From NCBI RefSeq assembly GCF_026210795.1, contig NC_089433.1, positions 3,435,001 through 3,499,000 of the forward strand: a stretch of 64,000 nucleotides of DNA, written 5' to 3'. This document shows positions 47,455-59,830 of the stretch, in pieces; position 1 is the stretch's first letter; every line of letters starts with the position of its first letter. Both the position numbers and the translations under genes were made by a program. Source of the DNA: Rhizophagus irregularis (lineage: Eukaryota > Glomeromycota > Glomeromycetes > Glomerales > Glomeraceae). The notes under the pieces are model-generated. The model saw only the letters and a program-made list of their open reading frames with translations, did no database searches and had not been told where the DNA came from.

Positions 47455-48413
47455 AACACCCAGCTGAAAAAAATCCATGTCGATCTTGAATAATTCAACT
47501 ACGGCCAGATATTTACGGCTAACTACATTATTATTTTAAAAAAGTGTAGTTAGCCAGGACCCAGAAATACATATAAAAGGGTCAGGTTTGAGTTTGCGTA
47601 TTTTGAACTGAAAAATTCATGAAAATCTTCCCTTTTTAAGATAATTTCTGATAACACCAGTCAGAATTCTATTTCCTATTATAGTAACCTACTGACATTA
47701 TCATAATTCCGGCCCTGAAAAAATGCGTACAGCTCATAGTAAAAAATTTTTTTCATCACCTGACCCCTATATATATATTTCTGAGCCGTAAATAACAAAT
47801 ATAACACAATAATTTAAGCGGTAACAGGAGTATAATTAAATTGAATACTAGTATAATTAAAATAAATTTTGTTCGAACATTTATTATAGCTTAATAAAGT
47901 ATAAATGATTATAAAATTTTCAATATTTTATTATTGAAAGTTCTCGGTTCATACTCGTATCACGTGACTTTATTAAAAAGTTATGTAAAAAAAAAATTTA
48001 ATAAATATAATTTTTTTTAAAAACATGCAATGTGTATTTTTGCCTGTTCTGTAAGTTTACTTAAAGCGTCAAAGTTGATTTTAAATGTCAATTTTGATTT
48101 ATTTAACAAATTCTTTTTTTTTTCCTGATTATTCGTTAAATTTAATTCTGCCCAACATTAAATAATCAGCTTACTTTTTTGGAAACCCTTTGAACATCCT
48201 GCGTACGAATAGTTTGTAAATTTAATAAATTTTAAAATGTTGATTTATATATATTTAATTTAATTAATTTATTTATTAACTTTAAATCAACACATTTTGA
48301 TATTGCCTCCTTGTCTTGCTGGTTCGCTTTGGTCTCTTGGAAAATTATATATGTATTGGCATTTTCTTGCGCTCCTGTTGGATATTTCGGCTAACTACAC
48401 CATTATCTAGAAA
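47455..48413. mobile_element. Internally deleted relative of the OTU-carrying MULE-like element
   Basis: Right end CGGCTAACTACACCATTAT at 48413; inverted, it continues into GAGCGCAAGAAAATGCCA and CCAAAGCGAACCAGCAAGAC, matching 12180-12300. Left part (47507-47556: ATATTTACGGCTAACTACAT, then AAAAGTGTAGTTAGCC) matches the inverse of 13690-13740. 47800-47935 matches the inverse of both junction zones at about 13640-13690 and 12350-12440, so the whole OTU gene is missing. A further insertion lies at 47557-47793. Confidence 0.7.
47557..47793. mobile_element. Small MITE nested in the deleted MULE-like copy
   Basis: It interrupts GTTAGCC|GTAAATA, which is continuous in the copy at 13.7 kb. Ends: AGGACCCAGAAATACATATA then GGGTCAGG; inverse of the right end: CAGAAATATATATATAGGGG then TCAGG. 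An internal GGCCCTGAAAAAATGCGTAC resembles GGCCCTGAAGAGATGCGTAG in the hAT-like MITE at 10057-10265, so the two may be related. A duplicated AGCC is the only flank repeat seen. Confidence 0.55.
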
Positions 48414-50927
48414 ATCATCGCTGCTTCGCAGTGATCATGCTTAGGTTTAACGTGGCTGTAGGATAATATGAGTTGTATAATTTGTTGTTCATTTTTGGTT
48501 AGATTGATATCCTCCAATCAGCTTTGATATTGTAATACCAGAATTATCTAGTGAATTTATTAATTATGGCATGGGGCACAGTTTTATATTTAGTTTAAGT
48601 GTATAAATTTTGTTTGTTATTTTTAGATAACTCCTGTCACATGAGTATAAACTGGACACGTGTTTAGAAGATCTATGAATTAATCACAGGGATTGAAATG
48701 AGGCTTAGAAATATCTTTTGAATGTAATCAACGCTCATAAGAATTATAAGAGGTATTCAACCATTAAGGAGGACAATATATTTTCCTATTTTACCCATTA
48801 TATTATTTTTCGATTCTTTTTGCCTTTTTCTTATGATGAAAAAGTGCCACATTAATTAATTTTAATGGTTGATAGAATGTATATGAGAGGAGACTATCGA
48901 AGGTTGATTCTAGAATTTAGTTTAATAGGATATTATGAACATTTTATATAGAGAAGATATTTGGTTATTAAATAAAGGAATATTTTGTTAACGACTCGAT
49001 GTGGTAAGAATTTATATAACGGGATTGAGCGTTACAATATCAGAGTCTTGCCATCTGATCATTGATACCTTTTTTTAAACTATTTTAGTGATTTTTTTAA
49101 GTATTTTTTTTATGGCTTAAAGCTGTTTTTAAAGTAGTTTGTATATATATATATATATTTTTACTTTTTAATTTTTCTCATATTTAACCATTTTATAACA
49201 ATTATTTTATTATATTTCACCTTATAATTTTAAAAGCTTATATATATATTAATTATTTTATTTTTCCTCCTAGTTTGGAATCTTGTGATTTTTTTTTATT
49301 GTAGGAATGTAACTAAGGCTCCTTTTCTCTCTACATCTTTGGATTTTGAACTGGATTCCCAAAATTGTAAATTGAAAGCGTACGAATATTTTCTTAGACT
49401 TTGAAATGTTATGCTAAGCTTAGGTTTATTTCTTTTCTTTTTTTTCTTATTTAGGTGACTTTCTTTTTTTTCTCAATTTCTATTTTTTATTTTGGCGTTT
49501 ATTAATATTCTATTATAATTAGGATTGATGGACTGGCCTAAAATTGCTGAGGATCAAACTAGTTCACATCACGTCTTTAATTATAACTAAACATCCTTTT
49601 AAAAAAATTTATCCATATAATTAAGTTATACCTAGATTACACTTTATAAATTAATTTTGAATTGCGTAATGTATATCATGTCTCTGCCAAATTTATTACA
49701 GATTTCCATCATATAGAATTTTAGCCAGAATAGTTTTGACCGGTAAATTAGCGTATATGAACACCGATCATTTTGTTGGCTACACGACCTTTCCGTTAAT
49801 ATGATTACGTTGATCATTAGGTTCGTATATTAACGTTAGATTATTTTTACTAATGATTCATTATCAATGTAACCAATTCGGATGATTAAAGAAATGGGCA
49901 AATTATGATAAATTTAATAAATAAAAGAATTTATTAATATTTTTGTCCATATTACAGCTTATTCCAGAATATTATTTGTGTGCAATTATGAATTACCTAC
50001 TATGTGCTTTAATCCCGGTGCGAAGAAACGGGCTATTGCTAATTTTGTTCTTATTGCTTTAATAAAGAATTCTTGATTTTTCGAAAGGGAAATAATAAAT
50101 AAATTATTTATTATCTTTATTTAAATAACTCGATTTTTTGAGTATCTGATATAAACGAAAATTTTAATTAAATAGTATATTTTATCAGTTCAAAAACATT
50201 TAATTAACAAATCTAACAATGAATTCAAATTTTAAAAAGTCATTGAAGCTTTAACCAGTTATAAAAATTTTCAAAAAAAAAAAATCAAATATTTGATATT
50301 ATGAGTAACTCAGTATACAATTAAATTTGCGGTTACAACAATATTGCTATAAAATATTAATTTATTATATATTTTGGAAAAAACTATTAATACTATAAAA
50401 TACCATAAATTATTAATAATTTTACTTTTTTTAAAAAAATTTAATTTAACTAAAATTTTCCAAAAATTTTAAAATTCATAAAAATAATTCGAATTTAAAA
50501 TAAACTGGCAGTTGTCATTTGTCATTGAAATGGAAATAAAAGAATTAGGTATATCATACTGTACAAAAAAAAAAAGATCTGCATGACTGCATGACTGCAT
50601 GACACGACGTACAAAATGTCGGCCCGATTAATATAACAATCAGCTATTCGTCCTGTAATGAAAAGTCAGGTGACTCCAAATATTACGACATTCCGCTTAT
50701 CTTTTAAATAGGAAATTTATTTATAAATTAATACAATAAATAGTAAATACGCCAATTATGTTTAATCATACATAGTATTCTTAAAATAGAAAATTTTCCA
50801 GCACATTTAACTTTTTCCCTCCCACTTTCACAAAAAGTGTTTCTTATATAATTTTTTAACGATTACATCATTTTTTAATTTTATAAAATTTTTTATAAAG
50901 AAACTAAAAAAAAAATAACAATCTAAA
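48414..50927. other. AT-rich spacer before the MBOAT gene
   Basis: No coding sequence recognised. The 3 x TGACTGCA short tandem at about 50580-50602 and the MBOAT leader at the right end are the only visible structures. Confidence 0.35.
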
Positions 50928-52199
50928 ATGATTTCATTCCAGGAATTCCCACCAAAATTACCTTTACATATATTACAAATAATTTTTTTTACTCTCTTTT
51001 CCACTTTCGTTGCGTTTTCATTAGAACCTCCGAAATCACTATTTAGATACTTTATCTTAATCAATATAATTGTATGTTTGTTAACACTTCCGATCATATA
51101 TCGAGGAAAATATGAGGAATATGAAATAGTTCCGTTAACATTATTGGCATTTGGTTGGAGCTTTAAAATGATGATTTGGTTAAAAAAATGTTTATACGCC
51201 GAGAAGGAGAAACAAATAGGTCCATTTTATTTGACTATGTTTTATTGGAGAAAATTGCCGGAAAAAACGAATAAAAGTCGAGAAATATCAATTAAAGACA
51301 TAAATATTTACATAATTAAGCGTATTATTATATTACTTTTTAAGTGGATTTTATTTGAAATATTATACAGATGGATAACAAATAATATTCCTGAAATACC
51401 TGAAGGGATTTACCCGGTTCGAATTTTCAACTGGATTACAAAAGGAATTCCAGCTTTAACACCTTTTTTATTATTTTATTACGCTGTAACTACATTTTTT
51501 GTCACAATCACGTTATCTTTAGGATACGATCTATTCCTTATTATAAATGGAATATTTTTAAGATTTCTTATCACTTTAAAAGATGAAAAAAGTATCTTCT
51601 TTTTCGAAAAACAGCATATGAAACATATTAAGGAATGGTGTATATCCATGATTTATGATACAAATCATATGTTTAGATATCCTTACTTATCAACATCTCC
51701 GCGAGATCTTTGGTCATTCAGATGGCAATTATTCTTAAACGAAAGTTTTAAAGAATTAGCTTATTTACCAGCTCGAAACCTTTTCATTAACAGATCAAAA
51801 AATTTTAGGGATGCGATCGGAGTTTTAGCAGCATTTACTATGAGTGCCATATTACACGAATATCTCATATTCGTTCTTTTTAATAAATTTTCATTTGATA
51901 ATTTTTTCTTCTTTACTTCACATGGAATTATTCTTGTTATTTGGGAAAGTATCTTTGGATCAATAAAAGAAAATGAAGAAAGTTCTTCTAAAAGAATTTT
52001 TTTAAGGTGGAGTATTATGATGATGATCATTTTATTCACTTTACCTGGATTTGTTGAACCATTTGTACGACATCCTCGTTGGGTTGCCTCATCTGTATTT
52101 TCAAGCTATACAAGAGATCCTTCTCACAATTTCAATTTTTCGAAATTTTTAAATTATGATATCAGATATTTTTCATCTTTTAAACCTTTAGAAACCTAA
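50928..52199 (+). CDS. MBOAT-type acyltransferase, wax-synthase-like
   Basis: Single-exon gene, 423 residues. Hydrophobic segments at about 12-58, 66-88, 126-150, 172-215, 290-320, 325-343 and 358-375 make it a multi-pass membrane protein, most likely of the ER. SPRDLWSFRWQ (257-267) corresponds to the xSxRDFWGRRWH block of wax synthase-type MBOATs, and AILHEY (307-312, His310) to their conserved histidine. Members transfer an acyl group to a fatty alcohol, sterol or secondary-metabolite hydroxyl; the acceptor here cannot be predicted. The histidine usually found at the end of the RDFW-RRWH motif is Gln267 here. The start is the only Met before the first helix, and an AAAATG context precedes it. 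No operon-like neighbours. Confidence 0.82.
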   Translation: MISFQEFPPKLPLHILQIIFFTLFSTFVAFSLEPPKSLFRYFILINIIVCLLTLPIIYRGKYEEYEIVPLTLLAFGWSFKMMIWLKKCLYAEKEKQIGPFYLTMFYWRKLPEKTNKSREISIKDINIYIIKRIIILLFKWILFEILYRWITNNIPEIPEGIYPVRIFNWITKGIPALTPFLLFYYAVTTFFVTITLSLGYDLFLIINGIFLRFLITLKDEKSIFFFEKQHMKHIKEWCISMIYDTNHMFRYPYLSTSPRDLWSFRWQLFLNESFKELAYLPARNLFINRSKNFRDAIGVLAAFTMSAILHEYLIFVLFNKFSFDNFFFFTSHGIILVIWESIFGSIKENEESSSKRIFLRWSIMMMIILFTLPGFVEPFVRHPRWVASSVFSSYTRDPSHNFNFSKFLNYDIRYFSSFKPLET

Positions 52200-54790
52200 A
52201 AAAAAAGTGAATTCTTAGAGGAAAGGATAGAAAGGAAATTTTTATATTTTTTAATCTTTAGAGGAAATTTTTTTATAAGTTAATATGACCGGTATTTTTA
52301 AGATCCTAAATTTTAAATTTGGACTTCACTTTGATTGTATATATTCAAACTCGTGATTTAATAATAATAAAACTAGGATAGTGTAATACTAAGAGATTAA
52401 TTGAGTGAAACAAACAAATCAAAATTTAAAAGTCAAAAATTGATTCAAATATGAAAAATTTTCCAAGATAAATAAATATCTAAAGATCATATTTATGAAA
52501 TTGACAGTAATTTATCAAAAACCATAAATTCCACAATAAATAAATTTAGCTATCACGATAAGTTATAACAATGGCTTTATAATAAATTTTATTTCGAATA
52601 AAATCACTGTTTTTTTTTTACTTAGAAATAGTTTAATACAGTATACGAACGTTATGACAGAATTAGTACAGTAAATGTAGTATCTAATATAAAAATATGG
52701 TGATAAAAGAGGGAAGAGTCTAATACATTGTTTCCACTTAAAAAAATGTACTAATTTTGTAATTATACATTTGCGACCTAAATAAAATACATTTGACCCA
52801 TCTAGTTTGTCTAAGTTTGGTTAAACCGGATTTATTTACTTATTAATATTACTATTTAAGGGTTAATAGGGAACAATAAATTTTATAAAAATAGGAGATA
52901 CAAAATTTAATTAGTCATCCCTAATTATGAATAAAATTGATAAAGGCATTAGTCACGTGTAATAAATTTTATTGAATGATTATCACGGGATTAAAAATAG
53001 GTAAAATGCTAGATGTCAAATATTATTGCGAAAATGGTATTGCTAAAGATTTGTATAATATGACTCAAAAAAAAATCACTAGGAACCAATCATCTAAAAT
53101 TCTAGAAATTTAATGATTAAATAATTTCCATTCATGATATAAATCGTCTGATTTTTCGAGCTTAATTTCGAAAAGCTTAAGATACACCATGTAACCATCT
53201 CAATGACCCTTGAAATGATATCCTTTTTTTAAAAAAAAAAATAATGAATAATTCTACGAAACTACTTGAACATTATAAATTCCTCGCGATTATATGTAAT
53301 CGGGTACGAACAAAATTAAGTTGTTAAACTTTTCTTATTCAAAATAAAATTAAACCAATAGATAATTAAATAAAGAGAATATAAAACCTACTTGAAATCC
53401 GTTCATTTACTTTTGACTGACAGACAAACAATTTTTTTTTATCGAAACTCAAAATAAATTTACTTATTAAATCCATATTTTATTCGTTCGTTAAAATTAA
53501 CAAAATGAAATATATCTGATTAAATAAAATCTCAAAATTTTAATCATTATCTCATTGTGATTCTTTTTCGGTAAACTTTTACATCATTTATTTACCTTAA
53601 ATAGTATCCAACTCAAGATTTTTTTGCTTCTAGCTATTCTTCTTGATAGCATTAATTTATATTTCTGGTTAGATCGGGCAAAATTTTGATCTATTAACAA
53701 CTTTTTTTAAAATAAATGGATTTGTATTACTGAACGGTTTATCAATTTAAATGAGCTAAGAAATTTTACATCCTATAGTAGAAAACTAGAAAAGTGGTAG
53801 TAATGCTGTAATAAAAGCATTTTTGGCAATAATTTCATCATTTTTTAACAAAAGTTAAGTGTTCAGATGTTGCTTTCTTCTCCCGATTTCATCCCGTGAA
53901 TAAACTTTAAGGTATCACTTTCCTGTATCAATTGTATCATTAAATTCTTTAAAATACATATTAATGTATTGTAGTATAATTAAAAATACATTTTTTTTAA
54001 TCATATCGCTTTTAAAAAATATGTTCCGCATTTCGAAATCAAAAACTATTCCTTATATTTTTTTGTTTTTTTTTCCGAAATAAATATAATCGAGAATGAA
54101 TAAGAGAAAAAACAGGGGCGTAAAATTATCATTATTTTTAAAAACTACGGCAGTTTTAAAATATTTATTAATAAATATAAATGTATATTTTTAGTAAAAA
54201 AAAAAAGAATTTATTCCAATGCAGTTGAATCATACAAAATTACATTAATTATGTTAAGAAAAAATATTTAATTCAGTATTTGGGAAACAATTTATAATAT
54301 AATAATAATAACTTGTAAAAGTTTAATTCAATTAAATTATTTACTTCGCGCGTTATTTTAAATTCAAATAAATCGGTTCATCTTAACAGTTAAATGTTTC
54401 AATGAAAAGGCCTACAATTATAGTCGCTAGATAAATATTTGAATTCGAACATTCAGTTCAATGATATACGTAATTTTTACTTCACCTCGGATTCAAAATC
54501 TTCACTTGTAAAATTTCCAATCAATTAAAATTTCGAAATTATCTTACTCAATTACAAACTGACTTTATTTATGTAAAAACAAAGTTACATATACTCTATA
54601 ATCAGTGATCAGTGTTGAGCAACAAGTAAATAAATATAAATGAAAAAATAAAAAATAAAAATAAATAAAATGTTAAATTCCGTAATATATCTAGTTAAAT
54701 TGAAATCAATTATAGAACAAAAAGCTTGATAACAAGTGGCTAATTTCAACTTAATTTATACTACATTACTTATAACATTCTAAATTTCAT
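52200..54790. other. AT-rich spacer between MBOAT gene and kinase locus D
   Basis: Nothing coding seen. The last ~400 bases (from about 54370) are homologous to the 3' flank of locus C. Confidence 0.4.
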
Positions 54791-56678
54791 TCATTCATAA
54801 CTACAACATACAAAAAATAAAACCAATTAATACAATTATAGAATTGTTAACAAAAATCAAAACAGTACTTACTTTGTAAAATCAAATACTTCTACTGAAT
54901 TATTTCCAATATTGTCATCTTTTGGAAGGTCTTCTGTAAATGGATTAAGTAATCGTGATGTATAAAAAGCTTGTGGATGAGTAGTTAATCGTTTATTTTC
55001 GTCAAATGGTGTGAGATGTGATTTTCGGTATTCTTCTGTTTTTTTGAATTGTTTTTCAATTTCATAATGTTGTTGTTCTTTTTTAATTTTCACAATTCTT
55101 TTGAAAGCAAATTTATCATACTTATATGAACAGAAATATAGATCAATTAATTCAAGAATTTCGGTTATTTTTGGTCTATTGCCTGGATTTGAATCCCAAC
55201 ATTTTTTCATTAAATCAATAAAACATTTTGGCGCTTCTGACTCATTTATTTCAGGTCTAATTCCATTGCATATCTTTAATGCTAAAATCTTATCATGAGC
55301 ACAATCAGAAAAAGGCTGTTTTCCAGTTCCTACAAAATACATAATCATACCAAAACTATATATATCTGCTGCTTGAGTGTAAGGTTTTCCTTTTAACACT
55401 TCAGGAGCTACATAAGGCATAACTCCATAAATATTATTTTGGTTAACATCATCAGCTTTTCCACATAATCCCATATCTGAAACATATATACTATTATCAT
55501 TTAAATTATTAACATATAAAACATTTAATAATATATTTCCTGTATGAAAATCATTATGAACCAGTTGTTTTTGATGAATTTCTTCAAGACCTTTAATAAT
55601 ATTCCATAATGTTGTTAATTTATATGACCAATTAAAATTTCTATAATTTTTATATACCCAATGATCAAAATTTCCACCTTTTGCATAATCAAGAACCATT
55701 ATATAATCTTTTGTATTCGGACTTTGTGATATTCCGTAAATTTTAAGAACATTATTACCAGCATAATCATCATATTTCTTAATTGAATATGCTTTAACCT
55801 ATTAAATAATAAAAATTATCAATTAATAAATAACCGAAATAATTAAGTTGCAATATCTAAAATTCAAAAAAAATAATTTTACCTCATTTAAAAATTTATT
55901 TGAGATATTTTGTGAGTTATGCAAGCATTTTAAAGCGACTTTTTTATTCTGAATTCTTATATATTCATTACTACTATTATAATATAATGGACCATTCTTC
56001 CATATTGCTGAATATACTTTTGCAAAGCCACCCTGACCTACTTCTTTAATATTATCAAACTGACTGTATGGTACCGATTCAAATACTATATCATCATTTG
56101 AATTAATTCTTGATTGCATTTCTTGGATTAATTCGTCAATATTATCATTTCCACTTGTCCAGTTTGTTAATATTTTTTTATCCATTGTAATTGTACATTT
56201 TTCTTCACTATACTGAAAAACTATAACATAATCTTTTGTTTCTGGATGTTGTGATATTCCATATACTGGATATGCTTTAATCTATTAAAAGAAAAAAAAA
56301 ATAATATTTAAAAAAAATGAAATTTTGAATTGTATTAATAGAAGATTTAATACCTTATTTATGAATACATTAGTAATATTTTGTGAATTATATAAATATT
56401 TTAAAGTAACTTTTTTATTCTGAGTTCTTTTATATTCATGTATACTATAATCATAATATAACATCCCATTTTTCCATATTGCCGAATATACTTCAGCAGC
56501 AAAATCGCCTTCACCTATTTTTTTAATGTCATCAAGCTGACTATATGGTATCCATTCAAATACTATGTCATTATGTGAATTAATTTTTAATTGCATTTCT
56601 TGGATTAATTCATCGATTTTTTCACTTCCACTAAAAAGACTATATTGGCTATATTGACATATAATACACAACTTAATA

Positions 56679-57371
56679 TACACTCCCGCGCAATAAGTTT
56701 AGGACCACCTTATTTTTGTTTATATAAATAATGTTTTATTCTTATTTATATAAGTTTTTTTTTAAAAAAAATTCTTTACATTGTAATTTCTTGAATAAAT
56801 ATAAAAAATTATCATATTGATCTTTATAAATCATATAATACAAGGTTTTTTTCTCAATGACAAATTTTTAACTTTTCAACCAGAGTGATTACAACAAAAA
56901 TAAGTACAAAATTTAAATAGTTAGGTAAACATAAGATTATATTTCAAATTTCGTAAAGATCGAATCAGTAGTTATTGAGAAATTAACAATTAAGAATCGA
57001 CAATTTATATATTTGACCTAATAAATAAATGATTTTCATATATAAATTGTCGATCTTTAATTATTAATTTCTCGATAACTACTGACTCAATTTTCATGAA
57101 ATTTGGAATATAATTTTATTGTTAGCTAAACTATTAGAATTTTGTATTCATTTTACTGTAACTGCTTTAGTTAAAGAGTTAAAATTTTACTATTAAAAAA
57201 AAACTTTATTTTACATGATTTATAAATGCAAATATGGTAATTTTTTATGTTTATTCAAAAAATTATAACACAAATTTTTTTTTTAAAAAAAATAAATTAT
57301 ATAAATAAGAATAAAACTTTATTAATATAAACAAAAATAAGGTGGTCCTAAACTTATTGCGCGGGAGTGTA
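56679..57371. mobile_element. Tc1/mariner-like hairpin MITE with TA duplication
   Basis: Element 56681-57369 (689 bp) starts CACTCCCGCGCAATAAGTTT, and its other end is the exact inverse (AAACTTATTGCGCGGGAGTG), flanked by TA on both sides. Inverted symmetry is not limited to the tips: inner arms also pair (ATCGACAATTTATATA with TATATAAATTGTCGAT around 56995-57055), so most of the element is one long fold-back. No transposase. It sits in exon 5 of kinase locus D. Confidence 0.88.
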
Positions 57372-59109
57372 TCCATTTGTATATTTCCTATTACATTTTT
57401 CACAATATTCATCATCCTGAAAGATAACAATATAATCTTTTGTACCTGGAGCTTGAGATATCCCATATAATATACAGTCTGTATAACTCTTGTCCTATTG
57501 TTAAATGTGAAAAAAAATTGTTATTCAATTAGTTATGTTGAAAGTACTTAGTAACTAAGTTTATTAAGAAATTACACACCACATTCAGATATTCGTCAGT
57601 AATATTTTGTAAATTGCATAAACTTTTCAATTTTACTTCTTTATTCCTATTTTTGTTTCTTATATATTGGTCTTTACTATTATAATATGATGGGCCATTC
57701 TCCCATACTGCTGAATAAATTTTAGTAAAGTCATATACATCCATTTCCTTAATATTATTGAACAGATTATATGGTATCCATTCGAATACTATGCCATCAT
57801 AATCACTTTTTAATTGCATTTTTTGAATTAAATAGTCAATTTTTTCATTTTCATTAGCGTGAACTGTAAAATTTTTATTAAAATAATTTATTCGGCATAG
57901 TTTACACCATTTACCATATGTATATAGTCCACATTTTTTACAATATCCATCTTCAAGAACCATAATGTAATCTTTTGTATCTGAATCCTGAGATATTCCA
58001 TATATTTCACAATCTGAATAATTCTTAATCTATCAATTATGAAAAAAAATACTGTTTAAATTCATTCATTTATAATAAAATCTAATAATAAATTACATAC
58101 CTCATTCAGAATTTCATCAATATTATTTTGTGGATCACATAAATTTTTTAAGGTAATACTTTTATTTTGATTTAAATTTCTTACATATTTGTTTTCACCA
58201 TTATAATATGATGGACCATTCTTCCATACTGCTGAATAAATTTTACTAATAAAGTCACATTCATCCATTTCCTTAATATTATTGAATTGATCATATGATA
58301 TCCATTCAAACACTATATCATTATAATCATTTTTTAAATGCATTTCTTGGATTAAATTATCAATTTTTTTATTTTCATTAGCGCAGTCTGTAAAATTCTT
58401 TTTAATATAATTTATCTGACACGGTTTACAATTACCATATGTAGTAGTATGCAGTTCACAGTATTCACAATATTTATCTTCGAAAACCAATATATAATCA
58501 TTTGTATCTGAATTTTTAGAAATTCCATATATTTTACAATCAAAACTGTTTTTTATCTATTAAAGCAAAAAAGTTATTATCTAAAGAGTATTTGATTCGA
58601 ATTATAAAATTTCATACCTTATTAAATTCATTAATGATATTTTGTGAATCGCCGTAAATATATTTTAATACAACCTTTTCGTTCTGAATTCTTATATATT
58701 CGTTTTTATTATTGTCATATTGCAATAAACCTTCCTTCCATAATGCTGAGTATACTTTAGGAGAATCATCCCTACCCATTTTTTTAATATCGAACTGATT
58801 AAATGGTATCCATTCAAATATATCATAAGAGTCAATTTCGAATTGTATTTTTTGAATTATATTATCAATTGTTGCATCCCTACTATACCGTATTTTACAT
58901 GTTAAACACACTTTATGGAATTTATATTTTTGGTTACATTTTATACAATATGCATCTTCAAGAACAAGAATATAATCATTTGTATCTGGATTTTGAGATA
59001 TCCCAAATATTTTATTAACAGCGTAACTTTTAATTGAAAAAGATTTGATCTATTAAGGAATAAAAAAAAAATTTAATAATTATACAAAAAAAAAGTAGTT
59101 ATAACTTTA

Positions 59110-59445
59110 TAGAAATCTCTTTATTTTAAACGATATCATTTCAATATCAAAATAATATCATTTTGATATCATTATGATATCGTCACAATATAGCTACTAT
59201 GCAATATCAAAATGATATTGAATAATATTTTAACAATATCGAAATTATATCGTAGTGATATTGTTAACGACATCGTTAAGATTATCTTAACGACCTTTGA
59301 TATTTATTATAAGATATCAAAACAATTTCGTTACAATATTACATTTATATCGTAACGATAAGTGATATCGTGATGATATTGTAATGAAATTGTTTTGATA
59401 TTGTTACAATGTCAAAATGGGGTTGTTATGATGATCTTACGATAT
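59110..59445. repeat. GATATC/ATATCG palindrome-rich tract
   Basis: Dense short palindromic words (AATATCAAAATGATATTG, ATATCGTAACGATA) over about 330 bp, overall partly self-complementary. It expands the first intron of locus D to 424 nt, against 68 nt in locus C. Confidence 0.65.
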
Positions 59446-59830
59446 TGTTTGAATAATTTATAAGATTTCGTACCTCATCCGCAATATTTTGAGAACTAGA
59501 GACATATTTTAAAGCAATATTTTTATTTGGGAATCTCGTATATCCTTCTGCACTATATCTATAAAGCAATTGACCATTTTTCCATATTGCTAAACATAAT
59601 CTACTCATATTATTTCCTTTAATATCATCAAATTGGTTATATGGTATCCATTCAAATACAATATCACTATAGGAATTAATTTTTAATTGCATTTCTTGAA
59701 TTAATTTGTCAACTTCTTCATTTCCACTAGTCCAGTTTGTGAAATTTTCTCTTAAATGGTTTATTCGACATTTACACCATCTATAGTAATTACTATGGTC
59801 ATCATAGCCACATATTTTACATATCGCCAT

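Larger units (their letters stand above)
54791..59830 (-). pseudogene. Kinase locus D: paralogue of C with one extra unit, interrupted by a MITE
   Basis: Exons: 59830-59474, 59049-58618, 58556-58101, 58029-57580, 57494-56354 (split by a 689-bp element), 56281-55883, 55798-54873, 54800-54791. Without the element and one TA, they join to 3480 nt (1159 residues) in frame. D1-D4 pair with C1-C4; D5 (loop KIGEGDFAAEVY) and D6 (VGQGGFAKVY) both resemble C5, so the last unit was duplicated in D or lost in C. D6 has lost its zinc ribbon. C-lobe D7: VHNDFHTGN (the HRD Arg is Asn), SDMGLCG, GVMPYVAPEVLKG. As the sequence stands, the element puts a stop a few codons into its end (NGYTPAQ), so only units 1-4 plus a ribbon could be made. 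D is otherwise unbroken, so the insertion looks young. Confidence 0.8.

Noticed and set aside
50828-51097. Antisense frame over the MBOAT start
   Set aside because: Shadow of the real gene; no independent support.
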